The notes under the pieces were generated by a model. It was given only the letters and a program-made list of their open reading frames with translations, searched no databases and was not told the DNA's origin. From RGIG2041 sp045532715 (GTDB taxonomy: Bacteria > Bacillota > Clostridia > UBA1381 > UMGS1253): 5,371 nt of DNA. This document shows positions 1 to 5,371 of this stretch, piece after piece; position 1 is the first letter of the stretch; each line of letters starts with the position of its first letter. The DNA is taken from contig JAZSGM010000014.1 in NCBI GenBank assembly GCA_045532715.1, positions 1 to 5,371 of the forward strand. The letters run 5' to 3'. Position numbers and translations under genes: made by a program.

Positions 1-3000
1 TTTTCTGGATTTCGTCCGTTGCAATCGGGGAGGTCGGCAGCGGCTTTGCTTCCATAACGGACAGCTTTGCGCCTGCCGGTGCATCGCTGAGCACTACAAG
101 CATTCTTTCGCCGTTTTTCGTTAAAAGTGCGCTCATGCCGTCTTCTGCGAGCGTAATTTCGGCAAGGGTTTGTGCAAACCAGTAAATTTCGGACGGTTTG
201 TTCATTTTAAACTCGTCCTGAATGACAACGGAGCGGCGCCCCTTTGTCATAAACATACCGCGCTGTGCACTTGCTACGCTCGTGTGTGTCTGGCTCATAT
301 CGAGCACGGCATATGCTTCGTCCTCGTCGGATTTGAAATCTGTAAACATTGCCAGTGCATCTAAGCTCTGACCGAAGGAAGCATCCGGGTTAAAGAGGAT
401 GGTGTTCTGTCCTTCCGTACGTCTTACATAGTAGTAGCTTGAGTCAAACTGCGAGGAGTAGTTCGATGCGCCGACTGTGCTGATAAAGCGCTGCCCGTTG
501 GCATCAAGTGCAAAGTTACCGAGCGATTTGTGCATGTGTCCCGTCTTGTTGCTGCCGCCCTGCAGCGCCGCAAACAGTGCGCCGCTGTCGGCAAAGGACG
601 AGCGCATGGTTGCTACGGCTGCCGTTTCGGAATTAAACAGCGCGTCCGGCGAAATCTGCTCGATGTGGTCGGTGGACATTTTGTCGTCGTACCAGATGAT
701 TGCCTGCACGGCATCGAGACCCTTAAAGCTTGCCTGATGCTTTTCGAGCATATCGCTTTCGTACCACTTATAGAACGGTTCGTTTGTAAAGCTTGCAAAC
801 CAGTACAGCGTCGGGCTGTAAACGAGCGCATCGTTTGCATCACCGAAGTTGAATTTCTGATTTGTCGAGTTTAGGTAAATGTTGTATTTCGGAGTATTTT
901 TCATCTGCGGGCGGTCAAAGAACCACTGCGCAGCCTCGTCGTGTTTATACCCCTCTACCGGTGCTGCCTGCAGGGTTGCCATTAAGAGCACGGCAAAGCG
1001 TGTGGAGTATTCCCAGTACATCGTACCTTCCGGGAAGCCGCCATCCTCGCTGTAGGCAAGTATCGGAAGTCGTGCATGCTTTAACGCGTTTTCGTATACA
1101 TAGTTTGCCACCTCCGGCATTTCGTCGGCAATGGCAACGGCGGTCATTAAGCCGCAGCTGTTGGCAACGGTGGTACGGTTGGACGTACCCTTGCCGATTT
1201 CTACCGCGCTCTTGCCTTCGTAGGAGTGGATAAACTGCCAGAGTGCCTTATCGCAAATTGTTTTGCGGATTTCGGCTTTTTCGTCGTCGGTTAAGCCGTG
1301 GTACATCCAGTCATACGCGATGGCATAGCCCATCATACACTCGGAAGAGATAATCGGTGCGGAGTTGGACCAGTCCGGATGCTTGGCTGCAAAGCGCATT
1401 TCCTCCAGCGCACGGGCTTTGTACTTTTCATCGCCGGTCACGCCGTACATAAACGACAAAATCACAAGTCTTGTACGCACGTTTCTTGCGCCGGAGAGCC
1501 AGTTTCTGCCATTGTCAAAGACGTACGGTACATTGTCGGCAACCAAAAGCTCCTCTGCGCTTTCCGTCACATTGACAAACCACTGCGCGCAGGTTTTGTC
1601 GGTTGCGATTTTTTCGCGGATGGCATCCCAGCTGTTGATGAGCACGCGCGGATGCGCCCGCAGATTGGAAACAAAGCTGTCTCTCGTAATCGGACTGCCC
1701 TTCACCTTCTCCCACGTTACACCCTCGCTACCGAAGAGCAGCGTGGAATACTCAATCGGGGTATAGGTATACATTACAACATTGTCTAAAAGAACAATTT
1801 CATCGGAAGTGTTGTTGGTGAAATTGAACACGACAATGATTTCGGCATAGTTGGTTGCCGTTGCTGCAAACGGAGCATCCGTTTCGATTGCCTGTCCGTT
1901 TACATAGGCGGTGTAGGTTTTCTTTTGCAGGTCCACTGTATATTTGATGTGGTTCCAGCCCTGCTTTGCCGCCGGATGCGCAGGGGTAATTTCCGGGGTA
2001 TCTCTGAGCAGGTCGATGGAGGAGTTTGCCATCAAACCGAGTCTTGCGCCGGAATTGCCGATGAAATATACACTGTATTCAATGGTTAAATCCTTGGATT
2101 TTTCACCGAGGCTTAAGCTCTTTGTCAAGGCGGAGCGCACCTTGGTTGCGCGCGGATTTACCGCGACAATCAGCTCGTTTTTGCTGACGGTCAGCGCCTT
2201 TAAGGTTTCGGAGGTCTGCAGCTTTGACCATGCGGCATTTGTGCCGAGGGAAATGGTTTCGCCGCCCTTGTTGTTGTCGTAGTAGAACAGCTGGGTTGCG
2301 CCTTCCGGTGTGCTGACGGCCTGTGCGCTTTCGCCCTTGTAGCCCTGCTCTGCTTTTTCTGTGTACTGTGCCTTGGTTGTCATTTCGCCTGTGGTACCGG
2401 TTTGCACCAAGGCTGTGTCTACCGTATCCGGTGTGGAAATACAGATGTTGTCATAGAAGGTACAGCCACCGTTTTTCACCGAGCCGCCGAAACGGAAGGT
2501 GATTTGGCTGTCCAAATCTGCGCCGAGGGTGCCGCTGCCTGTTTCGGCACCGTTTTTATAGCAGATATAGGTTTTGTTTTTGATATCCAGCATAAACTCG
2601 TAAGCGGCCCACTCTGCCTGCGTGCCGGTTACGCGCACACCGTCTGCCATACCGTTGTAGGCAGAAAAGTTGACCGTTGCCGAGCCGGCGGTGCGCACCA
2701 TAAAGGAAATATATACTGTGCTTATACCTGCCGGGTAGATGGTTTTACCGATGCGCGGACCGCCGCTTGCCGCAGAGTTGGTAATCTGCAGGACGCGGTC
2801 GCCGTCCTTGTCTTCTGCCGTATAGGTTACGGTTGCGGAGGTTGCGCGCTCGGACCATTGACCGACGGTTGCAGCGCTGTGCTCTACTGCACTGCCTGCT
2901 GCACGCGCGTTGAAGGTGTCTTCAAAAATCACCGTATTGCCGGCGGGCGCGTGCTTCTTAACTGCCGCGGCTGCTTTGTAATCTGTGCTGTGGTCGCTGT

Positions 3001-3697
3001 CTGCGACAGGACCGGTTGTGCCTGCCTCTCCGGCAGCACCGCCGCCCGTAATATTGGTTGCGTCAAACAGCTTAGCGGCATCTATGTCCGTATTCGTTGA
3101 AATGGAAATGTCGTCATAGAAGGTGCAGCCGCCGTTTCGAACAGAGCCGCCGAAACGGATATAGGTGACATCGGAGGCGAGCTCCTGTGTAAATTCGCCC
3201 TTGCTCTCGAGTTTTTCGTTTGCATAAATAAAGTATTTTTTGTTCTTTAAGTCGATTTCGGCTTTAAAGTCTGTCCAGTCTGCACTTGCACCCTTGCGGG
3301 AAAGCACCTCGGTTTTACCGCTGAGCATTACGGAAAAGCCGACGGTTGCGCTGCCTTCGGTTTTCGCACGGAAGGTAACGGTTAAATCGTCGACATCCTT
3401 TAAATAGAGCGCCTTGCCGAGTCGCGGACCGCCGGTTTTTTCTGCGGCATTGGTCACGCAGAGGACCTGACTTCCGCCCGCTTCCACAATTTTTACTTCT
3501 GCTGTTGCGGAAACTGCTTTGTCGTTCCAGCCCGCACCGGTTTTGACGGTTTGCGGCGAGTCGCCGACGGCATAGCCGGAAAAGTCATCTGCAAAGATGA
3601 TTTGCGTTTTTGCCGCAAAGGCGAAATTCGCCGGCAGAAGCGCAAACAGCATCGAAAGACAGAGACATACGGCTAAAATGCGTTTGAACTGTTTCAT
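1..3697 (-). CDS. Secreted heparinase II/III-family polysaccharide lyase with three N-terminal ConA/LamG-like modules (C-terminus cut by window edge)
   Basis: Translating the minus strand from the ATG at 3695-3697 gives 1232 residues without a stop, leaving at base 1. The start is supported by AAGGAG 8 bases upstream and by a signal peptide: K2, K5, R6, a hydrophobic core at 7-21, and an AFA cleavage site near residue 28. Residues 33-203, 256-424 and 468-645 are three related beta-rich modules of concanavalin/LamG type, probably glycan-binding. The lyase begins near residue 675 with the LRAHPRVL motif, typical of the N-terminal domain of this family. Toroid motifs follow: NRTTVANSCG (840-849) and EDGGFPEGTMYWEY (884-897), with Y894 and Y897 as candidate catalytic tyrosines. 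The beta-sandwich starts with GHMHKSLGNFALDANGQRF (1053-1071; H1054 and H1056 form the H-x-H pair) and continues with RRTEGQNTILFNP. Family members cleave uronic-acid glycosidic bonds by beta-elimination outside the cell or in the periplasm. The usual length is about 600-850 residues, so this one is unusually long because of the added modules. Substrate and PL family number are not assignable by eye. Confidence 0.88.
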   Translation of the reverse strand, partial: MKQFKRILAVCLCLSMLFALLPANFAFAAKTQIIFADDFSGYAVGDSPQTVKTGAGWNDKAVSATAEVKIVEAGGSQVLCVTNAAEKTGGPRLGKALYLKDVDDLTVTFRAKTEGSATVGFSVMLSGKTEVLSRKGASADWTDFKAEIDLKNKKYFIYANEKLESKGEFTQELASDVTYIRFGGSVRNGGCTFYDDISISTNTDIDAAKLFDATNITGGGAAGEAGTTGPVADSDHSTDYKAAAAVKKHAPAGNTVIFEDTFNARAAGSAVEHSAATVGQWSERATSATVTYTAEDKDGDRVLQITNSAASGGPRIGKTIYPAGISTVYISFMVRTAGSATVNFSAYNGMADGVRVTGTQAEWAAYEFMLDIKNKTYICYKNGAETGSGTLGADLDSQITFRFGGSVKNGGCTFYDNICISTPDTVDTALVQTGTTGEMTTKAQYTEKAEQGYKGESAQAVSTPEGATQLFYYDNNKGGETISLGTNAAWSKLQTSETLKALTVSKNELIVAVNPRATKVRSALTKSLSLGEKSKDLTIEYSVYFIGNSGARLGLMANSSIDLLRDTPEITPAHPAAKQGWNHIKYTVDLQKKTYTAYVNGQAIETDAPFAATATNYAEIIVVFNFTNNTSDEIVLLDNVVMYTYTPIEYSTLLFGSEGVTWEKVKGSPITRDSFVSNLRAHPRVLINSWDAIREKIATDKTCAQWFVNVTESAEELLVADNVPYVFDNGRNWLSGARNVRTRLVILSFMYGVTGDEKYKARALEEMRFAAKHPDWSNSAPIISSECMMGYAIAYDWMYHGLTDDEKAEIRKTICDKALWQFIHSYEGKSAVEIGKGTSNRTTVANSCGLMTAVAIADEMPEVANYVYENALKHARLPILAYSEDGGFPEGTMYWEYSTRFAVLLMATLQAAPVEGYKHDEAAQWFFDRPQMKNTPKYNIYLNSTNQKFNFGDANDALVYSPTLYWFASFTNEPFYKWYESDMLEKHQASFKGLDAVQAIIWYDDKMSTDHIEQISPDALFNSETAAVATMRSSFADSGALFAALQGGSNKTGHMHKSLGNFALDANGQRFISTVGASNYSSQFDSSYYYVRRTEGQNTILFNPDASFGQSLDALAMFTDFKSDEDEAYAVLDMSQTHTSVASAQRGMFMTKGRRSVVIQDEFKMNKPSEIYWFAQTLAEITLAEDGMSALLTKNGERMLVVLSDAPAGAKLSVMEAKPLPTSPIATDEIQK
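1763..2296 (-). repeat. Divergent ConA/LamG-like module, copy 3 of 3 (residues 468-645 of the lyase)
   Basis: This module lacks the GGPR and GGCTFYD motifs but keeps the same layout: an aromatic start at F471, W581 followed by NHIKYTVDLQKKTYTAYVNG, and a closing strand ending in LLDNVVMYTY. W141, W363 and W581 are 222 and 218 residues apart, and the strand after each Trp matches in pattern. The likely reading is an older copy of the same fold, placed directly before the catalytic toroid. Confidence 0.6.
2426..2932 (-). repeat. ConA/LamG-like module, copy 2 of 3 (residues 256-424 of the lyase)
   Basis: This module opens with VIFEDTF (256-262). It contains GGPRIGK (312-318), W363, KNKTYICYKNG, and RFGGSVKNGGCTFYDNI (402-418). 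The closing motif differs from copy 1 at only two of 17 residues. Over the 48 bases encoding the core of that motif (3110-3157 against 2447-2494), I count 41 identical positions by eye. The linker between copies 1 and 2 (residues 204-255) is rich in Gly, Ala and Thr, typical of a flexible spacer. Confidence 0.72.
3089..3601 (-). repeat. ConA/LamG-like module, copy 1 of 3 (residues 33-203 of the lyase)
   Basis: This module opens with IIFADDF (33-39). It contains GGPRLGK (89-95), a central W141 followed by an alternating strand ending in KNKKYFIYANE, and closes with RFGGSVRNGGCTFYDDI (181-197). Copy 2 shares all of these landmarks in the same order, 221-223 residues further on. The alternating hydrophobic pattern indicates a beta-sandwich. 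A carbohydrate-binding role is inferred from the fold type and from its attachment to a lyase; no ligand residues can be assigned. Confidence 0.72.
3614..3697 (-). other. Signal peptide of the polysaccharide lyase
   Basis: Residues 1-28 show a basic n-region (K2, K5, R6), a Leu/Ala/Cys-rich hydrophobic stretch (7-21), and a c-region ending in A-F-A, with cleavage predicted after A28. The cysteines at 11 and 13 do not sit in a good lipobox (residue -1 to C11 is Val), so signal peptidase I export is favoured over lipoprotein anchoring. The mature protein would act outside the membrane. Confidence 0.85.
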
Positions 3698-3705
3698 AAA
3701 AAACA

Positions 3706-3711
3706 CTCCTT
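3706..3711 (-). promoter_or_regulatory. Shine-Dalgarno site of the polysaccharide lyase gene
   Basis: The minus strand reads AAGGAG here, followed by an 8-base spacer and then ATG at 3697-3695. It is a near-perfect anti-16S match at normal spacing and fixes the start codon, which also begins a clear signal peptide. Confidence 0.9.
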
Positions 3712-3732
3712 ACGATATAGTTTTCTGATTTT

Positions 3733-3761
3733 AGTTTATCATATACAGCGCAGGGCGACAA
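3733..3761 (-). promoter_or_regulatory. Possible sigma-A promoter for the polysaccharide lyase gene
   Basis: On the minus strand, TTGTCG (3761-3756, 4 of 6 to the -35 consensus) and TAAACT (3738-3733, 4 of 6 to the -10 consensus) are 17 bases apart and lie about 35 bases upstream of the start codon in an AT-rich stretch. A competing -10 reading, TATGAT, lies just upstream but gives poorer spacing. The terminator behind the preceding gene makes a promoter in this gap likely, but the exact boxes are tentative. Confidence 0.4.
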
Positions 3762-3805
3762 TGCACAAATCGGACTTTTTTATAGTACGATTCGTTTAAG
3801 TGCAG

Positions 3806-3845
3806 AAAAAGGACGGATGCAAATTGAACTGCATCCGTCCTTTTT
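3806..3845 (-). terminator. Rho-independent terminator of the upstream stalk/F5-8C gene
   Basis: A perfect 16-bp inverted repeat (3806-3821 against 3830-3845) has an 8-base loop. The core is GGACGGATGCA with flanking A5 and T5. On the minus strand it lies 10 bases after the TAA at 3858-3856 and ends in a U run. Because the A and T runs are symmetric, it could also stop transcription entering from the plus strand. It separates the two genes into distinct transcription units. Confidence 0.9.
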
Positions 3846-3855
3846 GAGGATTGAT

Positions 3856-5371
3856 TTATTTTACACAGCGTACCTTCAAGGTTGCATTCAGCGTTTTAAA
3901 GCCGTTGTTGTAGGTGGCGGTGATGGTTACATCACCTGCGCCGATGAAGGTTAGCTTGCCGTCCGGTGTGATATCCGCCACGCCCGGCTTGTCGGCAGTG
4001 TAGGTAACGAGCGGTGTTGCCACGGTTGTGCCCTTGACATTTGTTGCAGAAATTGCCAGCTGAAGCTGGTCGCCAATGTGGTAGACTGCAGTGCCGGCTA
4101 AGCCGTTTTTGCTCCAATCGGCCTGATCGGCTGCCTCCTGTGCGGCATTTGCCCAGAAGCGCACCTCTGTCCAGGAGTTATACATATTGCCGGTGGTTGT
4201 ACCGTAGCCGGTTACCTTAACGTATCTTGCCTGCACATCGCCGAGCTTGAAGATGTCAAACAAATCGGTTTCGCCCGAGGTTTCCGTATCAATCAGCTGC
4301 GTCCAGCTTTCGCCGTCATCGGAGACGGAAACGGAGAAGAGCGTCTGTCTTGTGGTGCCCTTGTATACGGCTAAGCCAAAGGAGTGAATGTTCTGCTTCT
4401 GACCGAGGTCATAAATGATGTATGCACCGTCACCTAAGCCTGACCAGCGGTTAATCATTTCATCGCTGATGACATTGTCAATTGTACCCTGCGAGATATA
4501 TTTATCGTGACCGGTGCTCATTTCGGCGCTCTGTACCGGGATGTAGTTGATTGCGCGCTGCTCAGAAACGGAAATAATCTGTGACGACATTTCCAGGGAA
4601 GCAACAACACTCGGGTTCGAGGTGCCGAGCAGGTCTTTGAAGCTGTCGTTTGCAAAGTGAATGTTGTAGTTTTTGCCGTCTAAGGAGAAGCTTGCGCCGT
4701 CCGCTGTCGGTATAACGGGCACTTCACTGCCGCCTGCCAGTACGCGGATGGTGTTATCCGTCTGCGGGGTGAGCTTGTAGTCGAAGGTCTGGCGGTCAAA
4801 CCAGGTCAGCTCACTGTTGCCCCAGAGTACGCGTGTATCTAAAAGGCCGAGCATACGTACGATTGCATCTTCGCTCGGATTTTGCGCTTCTTCGGAGATT
4901 AAAATCAGTCCGCGGTCATCCCAGAATACGGATTTGCCGACCGCCTCTACCATTGCACGAAGCGGAATCATTGTGCGGTCATTGATGGTCTGCGCAGGAA
5001 CATCCAGATAGGTAACCTGACCGTTGACCGTCATTTCATTTGAGCCGATATAGAGCAGAATTTCGTCGTTGCCGCGCACGATTTTTACCTGCTGCAGTGC
5101 ATCGTCCCAGTAAACGGTGCCGCCGATTTTCTCGGAAATGAAGCGCACCGGCACGAGGGTTCTGCCGCCGGTTTCCAACGGCATTACGGCGTAGTTGTTT
5201 GTATCAACATAGGTTCTCTGCCCGCCGGCAAAGGAAACCGGGCTGCCGAGCTTTAAGGCAACGGCGTTGCCGAAATCGTTCTGTGCGGTGGCTACCGGTG
5301 CCGTTGCATCTAATTTCCATTGTGCAATCGGCTGCGGCGCTGTCGCGCGAGCTGCATCCGGTGTTTCACCC
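3856..5371 (-). CDS. Secreted multidomain protein with stalk repeats, F5/8 type C and Ig-like domains (N-terminus cut by window edge)
   Basis: The minus-strand frame is open from base 5370 to the TAA at 3858-3856, giving 504 residues (numbered here from the right edge), with the true start outside the window. Residues 39-158 are two Cu_amine_oxidN1-type stalk repeats, with signatures GGRTLVPVRFISEKIGG (68-84) and NDRTMIPLRAMVEAVG (131-145), each ending in a W/F-W-D-D strand. Residues about 166-262 are beta-rich and include FDRQTFDYKLTP, resembling cadherin-like modules. Residues about 265-407 match an F5/8 type C (discoidin) domain: NRWSGLGDGAYIIYDLG, then FSVSVSDDGESW, ARYVKVTGYG, and WTEVRFW. 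Residues about 428-502 form a Big_2-like Ig domain with the TPDGKLTFIGAGDVTITATY pattern. F5/8C domains usually bind glycans, and stalk repeats are common in surface or secreted Clostridia and Paenibacillus proteins. No catalytic module is visible, so any enzyme domain would lie upstream. Context suggests a glycan-degradation partner of the neighbouring lyase. Confidence 0.87.
   Translation of the reverse strand, partial: GETPDAARATAPQPIAQWKLDATAPVATAQNDFGNAVALKLGSPVSFAGGQRTYVDTNNYAVMPLETGGRTLVPVRFISEKIGGTVYWDDALQQVKIVRGNDEILLYIGSNEMTVNGQVTYLDVPAQTINDRTMIPLRAMVEAVGKSVFWDDRGLILISEEAQNPSEDAIVRMLGLLDTRVLWGNSELTWFDRQTFDYKLTPQTDNTIRVLAGGSEVPVIPTADGASFSLDGKNYNIHFANDSFKDLLGTSNPSVVASLEMSSQIISVSEQRAINYIPVQSAEMSTGHDKYISQGTIDNVISDEMINRWSGLGDGAYIIYDLGQKQNIHSFGLAVYKGTTRQTLFSVSVSDDGESWTQLIDTETSGETDLFDIFKLGDVQARYVKVTGYGTTTGNMYNSWTEVRFWANAAQEAADQADWSKNGLAGTAVYHIGDQLQLAISATNVKGTTVATPLVTYTADKPGVADITPDGKLTFIGAGDVTITATYNNGFKTLNATLKVRCVK
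4150..4578 (-). other. F5/8 type C (discoidin-like) domain within the upstream gene
   Basis: The region encodes an eight-strand jelly-roll pattern. Landmarks in order are a Trp in INRWSG, the DLG strand, an IHSFG strand, a basic TTRQ turn, FSVSVSDDGESW, a long loop, ARYVKVTG and NSWTEVRFW. These are the standard landmarks of F5/8C domains (CBM32-like). The domain is complete. Ligand residues cannot be assigned without a structure-based alignment. Confidence 0.85.
4897..5256 (-). repeat. Tandem pair of copper-amine-oxidase N-terminal-like (stalk) repeats
   Basis: Two units of about 60 residues are visible (5080-5256 and 4897-5070). Each has a 'G.......NG' type strand pair, then R-T-[LM]-[VI]-P-[VL]-R followed by a helix and a G-x-x-[VF]-x-W-D-D strand. 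In Bacillota this module occurs as a surface/wall-associated stalk. It does not imply amine oxidase activity and has no copper site. Confidence 0.85.

Noticed and set aside
1298..1789. 163-codon plus-strand open frame
   Set aside because: It is antisense to the lyase toroid, where the minus frame carries the conserved HPR start motif and continues uninterrupted. No domain is recognisable in the plus product.
2402..3100. 232-codon plus-strand open frame with many Cys and Gly residues
   Set aside because: It lies exactly opposite the lyase modules, which show a coherent signal peptide, repeats and family motifs on the minus strand. The plus-strand product has no recognisable domain, and its upstream bases (plus strand) show no ribosome binding site. 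It is an antisense shadow.
3659..3667. Lipobox at the cysteines in the lyase signal peptide
   Set aside because: The residue before C11 is Val and before C13 is Leu, neither of which fits the Gly/Ala/Ser needed, and a good AxA site follows at residues 26-28.
3695..3858. The two coding regions as one gene broken by a stop
   Set aside because: The first ends in a complete domain, a stop and a terminator. The second begins with its own ribosome binding site and signal peptide. They are in different frames with unrelated domains, so these are two genes.
5182..5184. ATG as the start of the upstream gene
   Set aside because: It falls inside the first stalk repeat, lacks a Shine-Dalgarno sequence upstream on the minus strand, and the frame remains open with repeat-like sequence for another 62 codons to the window edge.
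4897..5256. Copper amine oxidase enzyme
   Set aside because: Only the N-terminal stalk-type repeat is present. No catalytic topaquinone domain or copper ligands exist in the fragment, and the module is common in unrelated secreted proteins.

Overview
The window holds two large secreted, multi-domain genes on the minus strand, both cut by the window edges, with a 158-bp gap between them. Base composition is near 50% G+C. The AAGGAG ribosome binding site, the Gram-positive style signal peptide, and the tandem copper-amine-oxidase-N-terminal-like (stalk) repeats suggest a Bacillota member, probably a Clostridia/Oscillospirales-type anaerobe or a Paenibacillus relative. This placement is inferred from style, not from a marker gene.

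Right part (5371 to 3856, minus): the C-terminal 504 residues of a secreted protein whose start lies beyond the right edge. In order it carries two stalk-type (Cu_amine_oxidN1) repeats, a beta-rich linker resembling a cadherin-like module, an F5/8 type C (discoidin) carbohydrate-binding-like domain, and a C-terminal bacterial Ig-like (Big_2-like) domain. No catalytic domain is visible in this fragment. A strong Rho-independent terminator begins 10 bases after its stop codon.

Gap (3698 to 3855): that terminator, a possible sigma-A promoter, and a well-placed Shine-Dalgarno site for the next gene. The two genes are therefore probably separate transcription units despite being in tandem.

Left part (3697 to 1, minus): at least 1232 residues of a secreted protein, running off the left edge. 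It has a signal peptide, three tandem concanavalin/LamG-like modules with a period of about 220 residues (the first two clearly homologous), then a heparinase II/III-type polysaccharide lyase made of an alpha/alpha toroid followed by a beta-sandwich domain. Key family motifs are present, but several residues that I recall as catalytic or metal-binding neighbours are substituted, which is the most interesting point here.

Together the genes look like part of a locus for binding and cleaving a uronic-acid-containing polysaccharide outside the cell (glycosaminoglycan, alginate-like or plant/microbial acidic glycan). The substrate cannot be read from the sequence. No RNA genes, mobile elements or CRISPR arrays were seen.
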